A DNA stretch of 64,000 bases from Micromonospora chokoriensis. Lineage in GTDB: Bacteria > Actinomycetota > Actinomycetes > Mycobacteriales > Micromonosporaceae. Position numbers and translations under genes: made by a program. Positions 54,356 through 63,059 of this stretch are shown piece by piece; the first letter of the stretch is position 1, and each line of letters opens with the position of its first letter. Location: assembly GCF_900091505.1 (NCBI RefSeq), contig NZ_LT607409.1, forward strand, positions 3,100,001-3,164,000, read 5' to 3'. The notes under the pieces are model-generated. The model was not told the DNA's origin, made no database searches, and saw only the letters and a program-made list of their open reading frames with translations.

Positions 54356-56137
54356 GTGACGACTTCTACGGAGGCGGGCGACACGCGGGAGGAGACGACG
54401 TGGCAGACCCTGCGTCGGGGTCTGTCGTTGTCGCCGGAGCTGCGGACCGGTCTGGCGGGCACGTTGGCCCTCGCGTTGGTCTACATGGTCGGTCGGGTGG
54501 CCGTGCCGGTCGCCGTCCAGCAGGGCATCGACCGGGGCATCGTCGGCGGTCTGAATCTGGGCGTGCTCTGGTCGGTCGTGGGGATCACCGCGGCGATCCT
54601 GGCGATCACGACGCTCTGCGGTTACCTGATGATGCGCCGGTTGTTCACGGTGAGCGAGACGGCGTTGGCGAACGTGCGGACGCGGGCGTTCCGGCACGTG
54701 CACGACCTGTCGATGTTGCACCAGCAGTCGGAGCGACGCGGGTCGTTGGTGTCGCGGGTGACCAGCGACGTCGACCAGATCACCCAGTTCCTCCAGTGGG
54801 GTGGGGTGATCCTGCTGGTCAACCTCGGTCAGTTGGTGGTCACGACCGCCGTGATGCTGGCGTACTCCTGGCAGTTGACTCTTGTGGTGTTGGCCGCGTT
54901 CCTGCCGGCGGTGTTCGTGATCCGGCAGTTGCAGCGTCGGCTCGCGACGGCGTACGCGACGGTGCGGCAGCGCACCGGCACGTTGCTCGGCGCGATCGGC
55001 GAGAGCGTGGTGGGTGCGCCGGTGATCCGGGCGTACGGCATCGCGGGGCGTACCGAGCGGCGGTTGGACGAGGCGATCGACAGGCAGCGGCTGGCGCAGC
55101 AGCGGGCGATCCGGATCAGCATCGTGGGCAGTTCGGTGGGCGAGCTGGCGGCGGGGCTGGCGTTGGCCGGTGTGGTGGTGCTCGGCGTGACGCTGGGGGT
55201 GGGCGGCACGTTGTCGATCGGCCAGCTGACGGCGTTCCTGTTCCTGGTGACGCTGTTCATCCAGCCGGTGCAGATCGCCACCGAGGTGCTCAACGAGGCG
55301 CAGAACGCGATCGCGGGCTGGCGTCGGGTGCTGGACGTGTTGGATGTCGCCCCGGACGTGGCGGACCCGGGGGAGCAGGGGCGGGAGTTGCCGGGTGGGC
55401 CGTTGGACATCCGCTTCGCGGGTGTGCGGTTCGCCTATCCGGGTGGTCCGCCGGTGCTGCACGACATCGACCTGGAGATCCCGGCGAAGAGCCGGGTGGC
55501 GGTGGTCGGTGAGACGGGCAGCGGCAAGACCACGTTCGCGAAGTTGTTGACCCGGCTGATGGACCCGTCGGCCGGGGCGGTGCTGCTGTCCGGGGTGCCG
55601 CTGGCGCAGGTGCGGTTCGACTCGCTGCGGTCCCGGGTGGTGATGGTGCCGCAGGACGGGTTCCTGTTCGACGCGACGGTGGGGGACAATGTCCGGTTCG
55701 CCCGGCCGGAGCTGACCGACGAGCAGTTGGCTGTCGCCTTCACGGAGCTGGGCCTGTCGGACTGGTTGGAGGGTCTGCCGGCGGGCCTGGACACGCCGGT
55801 CGGTGAGCGGGGCGAGGCCCTCAGCGTCGGGGAGCGGCAGTTGGTGGCGTTGGCCCGCGCGTACGTGGCCGATCCGGACCTGCTGGTGCTGGACGAGGCG
55901 ACCAGCGCGGTGGATCCGGCGACCGAGGTGCGGTTGCAGCGCACCCTGGACGCGGTGACCCGGGGGCGGACCACCCTCGCCATCGCGCACCGGCTCTCCA
56001 CCGCGCAGGCGGCCGACGAGGTGATCGTGGTGGATCGGGGTCGGGTGGTGCAGCGGGGCCCGCACGACGAGCTGGTGCGGGACGCCGACTCGGTCTACGG
56101 CCTGCTCTACGCCTCCTGGCTGGAGCAGACACGGTGA
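54356..56137 (+). CDS. ABC exporter subunit 2 (catalytically competent ATPase)
   Basis: A 593-residue half-transporter, six helices then ATPase. Walker A is GETGSGKTT (K391), Walker B LVLDE has the catalytic E514, and the H-loop keeps H545, but the signature is degenerate, LSVGE (489-493). This is the mirror image of subunit 1, so together they make one consensus ATP site (this Walker B with the other LSGGQ) and one degenerate site, as in heterodimeric exporters TM287/288 and BmrCD. Substrate unknown; drug or lipid export is plausible. Confidence 0.92.
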   Translation: MTTSTEAGDTREETTWQTLRRGLSLSPELRTGLAGTLALALVYMVGRVAVPVAVQQGIDRGIVGGLNLGVLWSVVGITAAILAITTLCGYLMMRRLFTVSETALANVRTRAFRHVHDLSMLHQQSERRGSLVSRVTSDVDQITQFLQWGGVILLVNLGQLVVTTAVMLAYSWQLTLVVLAAFLPAVFVIRQLQRRLATAYATVRQRTGTLLGAIGESVVGAPVIRAYGIAGRTERRLDEAIDRQRLAQQRAIRISIVGSSVGELAAGLALAGVVVLGVTLGVGGTLSIGQLTAFLFLVTLFIQPVQIATEVLNEAQNAIAGWRRVLDVLDVAPDVADPGEQGRELPGGPLDIRFAGVRFAYPGGPPVLHDIDLEIPAKSRVAVVGETGSGKTTFAKLLTRLMDPSAGAVLLSGVPLAQVRFDSLRSRVVMVPQDGFLFDATVGDNVRFARPELTDEQLAVAFTELGLSDWLEGLPAGLDTPVGERGEALSVGERQLVALARAYVADPDLLVLDEATSAVDPATEVRLQRTLDAVTRGRTTLAIAHRLSTAQAADEVIVVDRGRVVQRGPHDELVRDADSVYGLLYASWLEQTR

Positions 56138-56189
56138 CGTGGTGTTCCGGTGTGGTGGACGCCGGAGGTCAGGTGCTCTAGGCTCCGGC

Positions 56190-56208
56190 TTAGGTAAGCC
56201 TAACCTTC
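56190..56208 (+). promoter_or_regulatory. Iron box (IdeR/DmdR type)
   Basis: TTAGGTAAGCCTAACCTTC matches the 19-bp IdeR/DtxR consensus TTAGGTTAGSCTAACCTAA at 15 positions or more. It lies just downstream of a -10-like TAGGCT (56179-56184) and 16 bases before the ATG of the DUF2470 gene, over the expected transcription start. This position implies repression when iron is plentiful. Confidence 0.85.
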
Positions 56209-56224
56209 GAAGGAGGTCGCGCCC

Positions 56225-56974
56225 ATGCGGCCCAACCCCGCCGAGATCGTCCGTACCCTCGTCGCCGGCCGCCTGCCCGGCCTCGTCCACCTGGCCCACC
56301 GGCCCGGCCCGCACCACGCCCGGCACGTGACGGACCCGGACGGGCGGGTGCTGCTGCTGGTGCCGGTGGCCAGTCACCTGGCCGCCGCCCTGCAACCGGT
56401 CGCCGGAGGCGACGACGTGGCGGTGGTCCTCGACGTGCTCGACCTGCCGCCGGCCGCCGGCGCGCCTGGTCTGGGTCGGGCGTGGGTGTCCGGTTGGGCG
56501 GCCGAGCTGCACGGCGACGAGGCCCGCCACGCGGCTGTCGACTTCGCGGCGGTGGAGCCGACCGGTGACCTCCTCGACCTGGGCACCTGCTTCCGGCTGT
56601 TCCGCTTCGAGGTGGTCGAGGTCCGCTGGGAGCGGGCGGGCGTCGTCCACCGGGTCGACCCGGTGGAGTACGCCGGGGCGGAGCCGGACCCGGTGCACCC
56701 GGTCGAGGCGCGGCTGCTGGCCGACCTCGCCGAGGACGACAGCGCGCGGGTCACCGAGTACCTGCGTCGACAGCTCGGGTTGACCGAGAAGGCCCCGGAC
56801 GGGACGCCCCGGGTGGTGCGCATCGACCGCTACGGGTTGGTGGTCGCCCTCGGCCGACCGGGTTCCGGGCGTCGGGTCCGGCTGGCCTTCCCGGGCCCGG
56901 TGGCCGATCCGGCCGACCTACCGGGGCTGCTGCCGCCGCTGCGCCTCCCGGCCGGTGCCCGCCCGCCGCGCTGA
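56225..56974 (+). CDS. DUF2470-domain protein, iron-regulated
   Basis: A 249-residue cytoplasmic protein. The C-terminal part (about 155-235, HPVEARLLADLAEDDSARVTEYLRRQLGLTEKAPDGTPRVVRIDRYGLVVAL) is DUF2470, which in HugZ-type heme oxygenases and related split-barrel proteins follows a flavin-binding-like fold. The N-terminus has split-barrel character (VLLLVPVASHLAAAL). ATG 56225 has AGGAGG. The iron box 16 bases upstream suggests a part in heme-iron release or siderophore handling; the catalytic activity is not shown. Confidence 0.82.
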   Translation: MRPNPAEIVRTLVAGRLPGLVHLAHRPGPHHARHVTDPDGRVLLLVPVASHLAAALQPVAGGDDVAVVLDVLDLPPAAGAPGLGRAWVSGWAAELHGDEARHAAVDFAAVEPTGDLLDLGTCFRLFRFEVVEVRWERAGVVHRVDPVEYAGAEPDPVHPVEARLLADLAEDDSARVTEYLRRQLGLTEKAPDGTPRVVRIDRYGLVVALGRPGSGRRVRLAFPGPVADPADLPGLLPPLRLPAGARPPR

Positions 56975-57073
56975 CCCGGGCTGTCGTCGTGCCCCGCGCC
57001 GCGCTGACCGGGCTGTCCTGCCCCGCCCGCCGCGATCCGCGCCGCAGCGGCAGGTCGCCGCGCTGACCGGGAT

Positions 57074-57150
57074 TGATCCACTCGGGTTCGCCGATGTCGG
57101 GGTGTCCCGGGCACTCGGATGCCGCGGCATCGGCGTACCGGAGTGGATCA
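57074..57150. repeat. 77-bp palindromic element with TGATCCACTC arms
   Basis: The left arm TGATCCACTCGGGTTCGCCG (57074-57093) is an imperfect inverted copy of the right arm ending ...GGAGTGGATCA at 57150; about 21 of 25 bases pair. There are no coding sequences. A half copy lies at 42657. It resembles a small non-autonomous palindromic element (REP/MITE-like) or an extended terminator between two convergent genes. Confidence 0.7.
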
Positions 57151-57190
57151 CGGTGGCTGGGACGCCGCAGGCCGGGACGGTGCTCGGATC

Positions 57191-57787
57191 TCAGGCCGGC
57201 AGCGGCCCGGTGAGGTAGCGCTGGATCGTCGGGCCGACCGTCGCGACCAGGGTCTCCGGGGCCGCCGACGCGACCGGCTCCAGGCGCACCACGTACCGCA
57301 TCATCGCCAGGCCGATCATCTGGGTGGCCACCAGCGAACCGCGCAGCGGCAGTTGGGCCGGGTCGACGTCGAGCTGTTCGAGCACCCGGCGCAGCACCTG
57401 GGTGGTGACGAACTCGCGCAGCAGCCGAGCGGTCCACTCGTTGCTCACCGCGGACCGCAGCAGCGCCTGCGCGGCGCTGCCGGCCGGCGAGTCCCAGACG
57501 CCGAGGAAGGTGCGCACCAGGCGCTCACCGGCGCCGTCCCGATCACCGGCGAGCACCGTCGGCACCAGTTGGGCGGGGTCGACCGGGAAGTTCATGGCGG
57601 TGAGGAAAAGCTGGTCCTTGCTGCCGAAGTAGTGGTGCACCAGAGCGGGGTCGACACCGGCCGCGCCGGCGATGGCGCGGATGGACGCGGAGTCGAAGCC
57701 ACGGTCCGCGAACGTCGTGCGCGCGGCGTCGAGGATCGCCTCCCGGGTGTCCGGGTTGCCGGGTCGCCGGCCGGTCCGCCGCGTCAT
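57191..57787 (-). CDS. TetR family transcriptional regulator
   Basis: A 198-residue repressor with an N-terminal TetR helix-turn-helix (about 17-60: AILDAARTTFADRGFDSASIRAIAGAAGVDPALVHHYFGSKDQLF). The C-terminal ligand domain is typical but its ligand is unknown. ATG 57787 with GAGGGG upstream is selected over an in-frame ATG 49 codons earlier. It is the third gene after an ABC-2 ATPase and permease, which it probably represses. Confidence 0.93.
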   Translation of the reverse strand: MTRRTGRRPGNPDTREAILDAARTTFADRGFDSASIRAIAGAAGVDPALVHHYFGSKDQLFLTAMNFPVDPAQLVPTVLAGDRDGAGERLVRTFLGVWDSPAGSAAQALLRSAVSNEWTARLLREFVTTQVLRRVLEQLDVDPAQLPLRGSLVATQMIGLAMMRYVVRLEPVASAAPETLVATVGPTIQRYLTGPLPA

Positions 57788-57849
57788 CGCCGCCCCTCGT
57801 TCGTCCACGTGGGCAGCCGTGGGCCGGTCGACCCACGGCTGCCGCAGCC

Positions 57850-58605
57850 TCAGCCGCTGCGCCGGCGCAGGGTGGCCGCCGCGAGCACCAGCGCCAGCAC
57901 CACCGCCCCGAGCACCACCGCCACGTCCCGCCACATCCGGCCGGTCGGCTCGGCGTGGGCGCCGACCTCCTGCAACGCCTCGATGGCGTACGACAGGGGG
58001 AAGGCGTCACTGAGCGCCTGGAGCCAGCCGGCCATCTGGTCGCGGGCCACGAACAGCCCGCAGAGCAGCAGTTGGGGGATCACCACGACTGGCAGGAACT
58101 GTACTGCCTGGAACTCGGTGCGCGCGAAGGCGCTGCACAGCAGGCCGAGCGCGACGCCGAGCACGGCGTCGACGACGGCGATCCCGATCACCAGCCCCAT
58201 GCTGCCGGCGGTCTCCAGACCGAAGATCCAGTACGCCACACCGGCGGCGACGACGGCCTGTACGGCGGCGGCCAGCCCGAACGCGATGCCGTAACCGAAG
58301 AGCAGGTCGAGCTTGCCCAGCGGTGTGGTGAGCAGCCGCTCCAACGTGCCGGAGGTGCGTTCCCGGAGCATGGCGATGCTGGTCACCAGGAACATGATCA
58401 CGAAGGGGAAGATGCCCAGCATCACCAGCGCGATCCGGTCGAACGTCGTCGGTTGGCCGGGTGGGGTGGGCTGGTCGGCGTACATGAAGTAGACCAGGGT
58501 GAGCAGGGCCGCCGGCACCACCACGAGCAGCGCGATGGTGCGCCGGTCGTGTCGGAGCTGGCGCAGGATGCGACCGGTGGTGGCGGCCAGGATCCGCGGG
58601 GTCAC
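57850..58605 (-). CDS. ABC-2 type efflux permease
   Basis: A 251-residue membrane subunit with six helices, family ABC-2. It starts VTPRILAATTGRILRQLRHDRRTIALLVVVP at GTG 58605, overlapping the ATPase stop as GTGA. MLRERTSGTLERLLTTPL is the conserved ABC-2 cytoplasmic segment. Together with the ATPase it should export a drug or lipid-like compound. It ends 63 bases before the TetR gene. Confidence 0.92.
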   Translation of the reverse strand: MTPRILAATTGRILRQLRHDRRTIALLVVVPAALLTLVYFMYADQPTPPGQPTTFDRIALVMLGIFPFVIMFLVTSIAMLRERTSGTLERLLTTPLGKLDLLFGYGIAFGLAAAVQAVVAAGVAYWIFGLETAGSMGLVIGIAVVDAVLGVALGLLCSAFARTEFQAVQFLPVVVIPQLLLCGLFVARDQMAGWLQALSDAFPLSYAIEALQEVGAHAEPTGRMWRDVAVVLGAVVLALVLAAATLRRRSG

Positions 58606-59357
58606 GACTGCTCCCGCCCGTTCGTCGCGTCCATGGTGGCCGGACCCGCCTCGCCGGCCCGGATCAGGCGCAGGAACGCCTCGTCGAGGTCGTCCACGCC
58701 GGCGGTGGCGCGGACGGCGGCCGGGCTGTCGTCGGCGATCAGCCGCCCCTGGCGGATCAGCAGGAGCCGGTCGCAGCGGGCCGCCTCGTCCATGACGTGG
58801 CTCGACACCAACAGGGTGGTGCCCGCGGCGGCCATCGCGTGGAAACGGGCCCACAGATCGGCGCGCAGCACCGGGTCCTGACCGACTGTCGGCTCGTCGA
58901 GGATGACCAGCTCCGGCTCTCCGACCAGCGCGCAGGCCAGGGAGGCCCGGCTGCGTTGACCACCGGAGAGGGTGGCGACGAGTTGACCGGCCGCCGAGGC
59001 GAGCCCGACATCGGTGATCGCCTGGTCGGCCTCGGTCCGACCCCGGCCGTACAGGGCCGCGAAGTAGCGGGCGTTCTCCCGCACGGTCAGGTCGGCGTAG
59101 ACGCTCGGCGCCTGGGTCAGGTAGCCGACCCGGTGCCGCAGCGCCGGGGTGCCCGCCGGTCGTCCGAGGACGGTGATCGTCCCGCCGCTGACCAGCTGCA
59201 CCCCGACCACCGCGCGCATGAACGTGGTCTTTCCGCTGCCGCTGGGGCCGAGCAGACCCGTGACGGCGCCGCGCGGGACGCGGCAACTGATGCCGTCCAG
59301 CACACGCCGCCCGCCCCGGTCGACGACCAGGTCCCGGACGGCTATCGCGTCGTCCAT
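58602..59357 (-). CDS. ABC transporter ATP-binding protein (ABC-2 system)
   Basis: A 251-residue ATPase with Walker A GPSGSGKTT, the signature LSGGQRSRASLA, Walker B LVILDEPTVGQDP and the switch His in VSSHVMDEA, all canonical. ATG 59357 (MDDAIAVRDLVV) is chosen because the frame upstream covers the operator. First gene of a TetR-type drug-export operon. Substrate unknown. Confidence 0.93.
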   Translation of the reverse strand: MDDAIAVRDLVVDRGGRRVLDGISCRVPRGAVTGLLGPSGSGKTTFMRAVVGVQLVSGGTITVLGRPAGTPALRHRVGYLTQAPSVYADLTVRENARYFAALYGRGRTEADQAITDVGLASAAGQLVATLSGGQRSRASLACALVGEPELVILDEPTVGQDPVLRADLWARFHAMAAAGTTLLVSSHVMDEAARCDRLLLIRQGRLIADDSPAAVRATAGVDDLDEAFLRLIRAGEAGPATMDATNGREQS

Positions 59358-59385
59358 CCCGCACCTCCAAGAGAACTCATCATCT

Positions 59386-59397
59386 GTTGAAATCAAC
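59386..59397. promoter_or_regulatory. Probable TetR operator
   Basis: GTTGA-AA-TCAAC is an inverted repeat within a longer symmetrical stretch (TCATC...GATGA, 59379-59405). It lies just upstream of the ATPase gene in an AT-rich promoter-like region and is a good candidate for the TetR protein encoded in the same operon. Confidence 0.6.
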
Positions 59398-59542
59398 GCT
59401 AGATGAATTACTGATCCCGACGCAACGCGTCACGCCGCCCCGTCGTCGCACGAAGCATGAGAACGGGCAGTAGGCTCCGGACCGGACACTGAGTCCGCCA
59501 ACGGGCATTGCGCGCTGATCGGGCGTACGGCACGATGGCGCG

Positions 59543-60841
59543 GTGGGTCACCCTCCGTTACCGGACAGCGGTTTTCTCGAGGACTGGGCCGCGCGGTTGC
59601 GACAGGCCGCCGAGCGGCCGGTCGTCGGCATCCTGCTGCGCGGCAGTCACGCCCGCCGCGCGGCCACCGCGCACAGCGACGTCGATCTCGACGTGCTGGT
59701 CGGCGGCGCCCCGTACGCCGCCCGACGGGCGTACCTGGCCGAAACCGCAGGCCGGGTCACCCACGTGTCGGTGGCCGCCCGGGACGTTCGCTCCTGGGTG
59801 CACCGACTCGGGGAACCGGCCGACTGGGCGTTCGGGCTACCGGTCAGCACGCCGGCCCGACTGCTCTGGGCCGACCCGCACTGGCGGCCCCGGATCGACC
59901 TGCCGGTGCTCTGCCAGCCCGCCGAGCCACCCCGACTCGAGGAAATGATCGCCACGCTGGGTAAGGCCGCGGCGGCCCGAGCCGTCAACGACCGCCTCGG
60001 GGTCCGGCTCGCCGTCGCCGACCTGGCCCGCCTCTGCCCGTCGGTGCTGCGCCCGGCCAACCCCTCGGTGCGGGTCCACTCCCGTCGGGCGGCCTTCGCG
60101 GCGGCCCTCGACCTGCCGGTGGCCCCACCCGGATACCGGGCCGACATGCTGCTCTGCCTCGGGCTGCGCCCGGGCGCCACCAGCGCGCTGTGGGCCGCCG
60201 CGGTGCGGCTGGTCGCCGGCACGTTGCCGCTGATCCGGCCGTACGCCGAGGAGATCGCCGACACCTCCGGTGCGGACCTGGCCGCCGCCCTGGTCGACGG
60301 CCGGCTGGACCGCTACGTGGCCCAACTGGCCCGACCCGTCGCGCCTGCGCCGCAGCACGACCGGGAGCGGTCGCCGGTACCCGCGCCGCGTGCGGGACAA
60401 TTGGTCACTGTGCCCGTACCTGACGCGCCGGCGACCGGCGTCCCCAGCGATCCGAGCGGCCCGGTGACGTCCGAGCCGGCTCGCCCGTCTCGGCTCGACC
60501 CGGCCATCGCCGCCCGGCTGCGCCGCAGCGCCGACGGCCTGGTCGCCGCCGTGGTCCGTGCGCACGACTCCGGCGAGGTGCTGATGGTCGCCTGGATGGA
60601 CGACGAGGCGCTGCACCGCACCCTCACCACCGGCCGCGCGACCTACTGGTCGCGGAGCCGCCGCGAGTACTGGGTCAAGGGGGCCACCTCCGGGCACCAC
60701 CAGTACGTCCGTTCGGTCGCCCTGGACTGCGACGGGGACGCGCTGCTGGTGAGCGTGGAGCAGGTCGGCGCCGCCTGCCACACCGGGCACCGGACCTGCT
60801 TCTTCACCGAACTGCCCGTCACCACCCAGGCCCAGCCGTGA
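59543..60841 (+). CDS. hisI: Nucleotidyltransferase-HisI fusion frame (phosphoribosyl-AMP cyclohydrolase)
   Basis: One open frame of 432 residues. Residues 20-280 are a pol-beta-type nucleotidyltransferase domain with GS (34-35) and D46-V-D48 (SDVDLDVL). Residues 290-432 are HisI, which hydrolyses phosphoribosyl-AMP in histidine synthesis: [37 protein letters not shown] are all present. No stop lies between the parts. Either this is a true bifunctional protein or HisI alone is made from an internal GTG (60410) with its own -10-like box. GTG 59543 starts the frame. The stop overlaps trpE. Confidence 0.85.
   Translation: MGHPPLPDSGFLEDWAARLRQAAERPVVGILLRGSHARRAATAHSDVDLDVLVGGAPYAARRAYLAETAGRVTHVSVAARDVRSWVHRLGEPADWAFGLPVSTPARLLWADPHWRPRIDLPVLCQPAEPPRLEEMIATLGKAAAARAVNDRLGVRLAVADLARLCPSVLRPANPSVRVHSRRAAFAAALDLPVAPPGYRADMLLCLGLRPGATSALWAAAVRLVAGTLPLIRPYAEEIADTSGADLAAALVDGRLDRYVAQLARPVAPAPQHDRERSPVPAPRAGQLVTVPVPDAPATGVPSDPSGPVTSEPARPSRLDPAIAARLRRSADGLVAAVVRAHDSGEVLMVAWMDDEALHRTLTTGRATYWSRSRREYWVKGATSGHHQYVRSVALDCDGDALLVSVEQVGAACHTGHRTCFFTELPVTTQAQP
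60396..60412 (+). promoter_or_regulatory. Possible internal start for stand-alone HisI
   Basis: GACAAT (60396-60401) precedes an in-frame GTG (60410-60412) by 8 bases, the spacing of a leaderless promoter. Translation from it would give a 143-residue HisI without the nucleotidyltransferase. Confidence 0.4.
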
Positions 60842-62391
60842 CCGACGGCGCGGTCACCCCGGACCTGGCCACGTTCACCGAGACGGCGGCCCGCTGGCGG
60901 GTCGTGCCGGTCACCCGACGGCTGCTGGCCGACGCGGAGACCCCGGTGGGCGTCTACCGGAAGCTGGCCGGAGGGCCGGGCACGTTCCTGCTGGAGTCCG
61001 CCGAGCAGGGCGTCGGATCGGCCGGCATGGCCTGGTCGCGCTATTCCTTCATCGGGGTACGCAGCAGCGCGACCCTCGTCGAGCGGGACGGCGTGGCGAC
61101 CTGGCTCGGCCAGCCGCCGCCGGGGCTGCCCACCGAGGGCGACCCGGTGCGGGTGCTGCGGGAGACCGTCGCGGCGTTGGCCGGCCCGGTCGGGGATCCC
61201 TCCGACGGGCTGCCGCCGTTGACCGGGGGCATGGTCGGCTACCTGGGCTACGACCTGATCCGCCGCTTCGAGCGGTTGCCCGAGCTGACCGAGAACGACC
61301 TGGGTGTGCCGGAGCTGGGCATGATGCTCGCCACTGACCTGGTGGTGCTCGACCACTACGACGGTTCGGCGATCCTGGTCGCCAACGCGGTGCTGCCACC
61401 GTCGGACGCACCGGACCGCGCCCCGCAGGTCGCCGCCGCGTACCACCACGCGGTGGGCCGACTGGACGCGATGACCACCGCGTTGTCCCGGCCCATCCCG
61501 CCGATGATCTCGACGGTCGAGCGTCCACCGGTGGGGGAGGTGCTCTGCCGTACGCCGGCTGACGGGTACCCGAAGGCGGTGGAGGCGGCCAAGGAGGCCA
61601 TCCGGGCCGGGGAGTGCTTCCAGATCGTGCTCTCCCAGCGGTTCGAGCGGCCGATCCACGCCGACCCGTTGGACGTGTACCGGGTGCTGCGCACCAGCAA
61701 CCCGAGCCCGTACATGTACCTGCTGCGCTTCGACGGGTTCGACATCGTCGGTTCGTCACCGGAGGCGCACCTGAAGGTCACCGCCGCCGAGGACGGGCGA
61801 CGGCGGGCGCTGCTGCACCCGATCGCCGGCACCCGACCGCGCGGCGACACTCCCGCCACCGACGCCGCGCTCGCCGCCGAGCTGCTCGCCGACCCGAAGG
61901 AACGGGCCGAGCACGTGATGCTCGTCGACCTGGGTCGCAACGACCTGGGCCGGGTCTGTCAGCCGGGCACCGTGGAGGTGCCCGAGTTCGCCACCATCGA
62001 GCGGTACAGCCACGTCATGCACATCGTCTCCACCGTCACCGGCACGCTGCGTGACGATCAGACGGCGTTCGACGCGCTCGCCGCGACCTTCCCGGCGGGC
62101 ACCCTCTCCGGCGCGCCGAAGGTGCGGGCCATGGAGATCATCGAGGAGCTGGAGCCGGTCCGTCGTGGTCTCTACGGGGGCACTGTCGGCTACTTCGGCT
62201 TCGGCGGTGACCTGGACATGGCGATCGCCATCCGGACGGCGCTCATCCGCGACGGCCGCGCCTACGTGCAGGCCGGTGCGGGGGTGGTCGCCGACTCGGA
62301 CCCGGCCGCCGAGGACCAGGAGACGCGGAACAAGGCCGCCGCGGTGCTGGCGGCGATCGCGGCCGCCGAAACACTGAGGCCGGCTCGGTGA
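60838..62391 (+). CDS. trpE: Anthranilate synthase component I
   Basis: Forms anthranilate from chorismate with ammonia from TrpG. The 517-residue protein has the chorismate-binding core: [15 protein letters not shown] segment [21 protein letters not shown], then [21 protein letters not shown] and [15 protein letters not shown] 60838 overlaps the HisI stop. It carries no leader peptide of its own, so it probably relies on an upstream promoter. Its stop opens another copy of the dispersed repeat. Confidence 0.96.
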   Translation: MTDGAVTPDLATFTETAARWRVVPVTRRLLADAETPVGVYRKLAGGPGTFLLESAEQGVGSAGMAWSRYSFIGVRSSATLVERDGVATWLGQPPPGLPTEGDPVRVLRETVAALAGPVGDPSDGLPPLTGGMVGYLGYDLIRRFERLPELTENDLGVPELGMMLATDLVVLDHYDGSAILVANAVLPPSDAPDRAPQVAAAYHHAVGRLDAMTTALSRPIPPMISTVERPPVGEVLCRTPADGYPKAVEAAKEAIRAGECFQIVLSQRFERPIHADPLDVYRVLRTSNPSPYMYLLRFDGFDIVGSSPEAHLKVTAAEDGRRRALLHPIAGTRPRGDTPATDAALAAELLADPKERAEHVMLVDLGRNDLGRVCQPGTVEVPEFATIERYSHVMHIVSTVTGTLRDDQTAFDALAATFPAGTLSGAPKVRAMEIIEELEPVRRGLYGGTVGYFGFGGDLDMAIAIRTALIRDGRAYVQAGAGVVADSDPAAEDQETRNKAAAVLAAIAAAETLRPAR

Positions 62392-62435
62392 GCGTGAGGA
62401 GTGCAGCGCAGCGGAGCCCCGCAGTCGCGAACGAA
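62388..62435 (+). repeat. Gene-end repeat copy after trpE
   Basis: GTGAGCGTGAGGAGTGCAGC begins on the trpE stop (TGA 62389-62391) and continues to GTCGCGAACGAA. Only a few bases differ from the 54183 copies. The next gene starts 12 bases after it. Confidence 0.85.
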
Positions 62436-62446
62436 AGGCCAGTTCG

Positions 62447-63031
62447 GTGAGCGAGCGGTCGGCTGTGGGGCGGCGCGAGTTGACGTACGCCGTCCTGCTG
62501 TGTCTGGTCGGCGCGGGCCTGGCGCTGTGGGCTGCGACGCGGAGTTGGTCGGTCGAGGTGACGGTGCGCCCGGCGCCGCTGCCGCCGGTGCGGGACACCC
62601 GCAGCGGCGCGGGCCTGTTGCCGTGGCTGCCGGCGCTGGCCGTGGTGGCGTTGGCGGGTGGTGGTGCGGTGCTGGCCACCCGGGGCCGGGTGCGGCGGGT
62701 GCTCGGCGGGCTGCTCGGCGTGTTGGGTCTGTCAGTGGCGGCCGGTGGCGGCTACGGGCTGGTCGCCGACGTGGGTGGCTCGGTGAGCCGGCAGTGGCCG
62801 GCGCTGTGCCTGCTCGGCGGGTTGGTGGCTGCCGCTGGTGGCTGCTGGACGGCGCTGCGGGGCGGCGGTTGGCCGGCGATGGGCGCTCGCTACGAACGGC
62901 CGGCGCGCTCCGGCCCGGAGAGCGGGTCGGCGCCAGCTGGTCCGGAGGGTTCGTCGGCGCCGTTGGCCGGGCGGCGGACGACGGAGGCGTGGGACGCTCT
63001 GGACCGGGGCGAGGACCCGACGGCCGACTGA
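62447..63031 (+). CDS. Trp biosynthesis-associated membrane protein
   Basis: A 194-residue membrane protein of the TIGR02234 (trp operon-associated) family, found between trpE and trpC in many actinobacteria. Four hydrophobic segments (about 12-29, 53-70, 82-100, 110-128) precede a disordered C-terminus. The motif TRSWSVEVTVRPAPLPPVRDTRSGAGLLPWLPALA is characteristic. GTG 62447 follows AAAGGCC. Its biochemical function is unknown. Confidence 0.88.
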   Translation: MSERSAVGRRELTYAVLLCLVGAGLALWAATRSWSVEVTVRPAPLPPVRDTRSGAGLLPWLPALAVVALAGGGAVLATRGRVRRVLGGLLGVLGLSVAAGGGYGLVADVGGSVSRQWPALCLLGGLVAAAGGCWTALRGGGWPAMGARYERPARSGPESGSAPAGPEGSSAPLAGRRTTEAWDALDRGEDPTAD

Positions 63032-63059
63032 CGCGTCGGCCGGCGCGGCCGGTGGGGTG

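Noticed and set aside
52129..54462. Minus-strand open frame extending from the TIGR03085 gene through the ABC gene
   Set aside because: Only the 51499-52128 part encodes a known family; the rest is a shadow of the ABC transporter frame.
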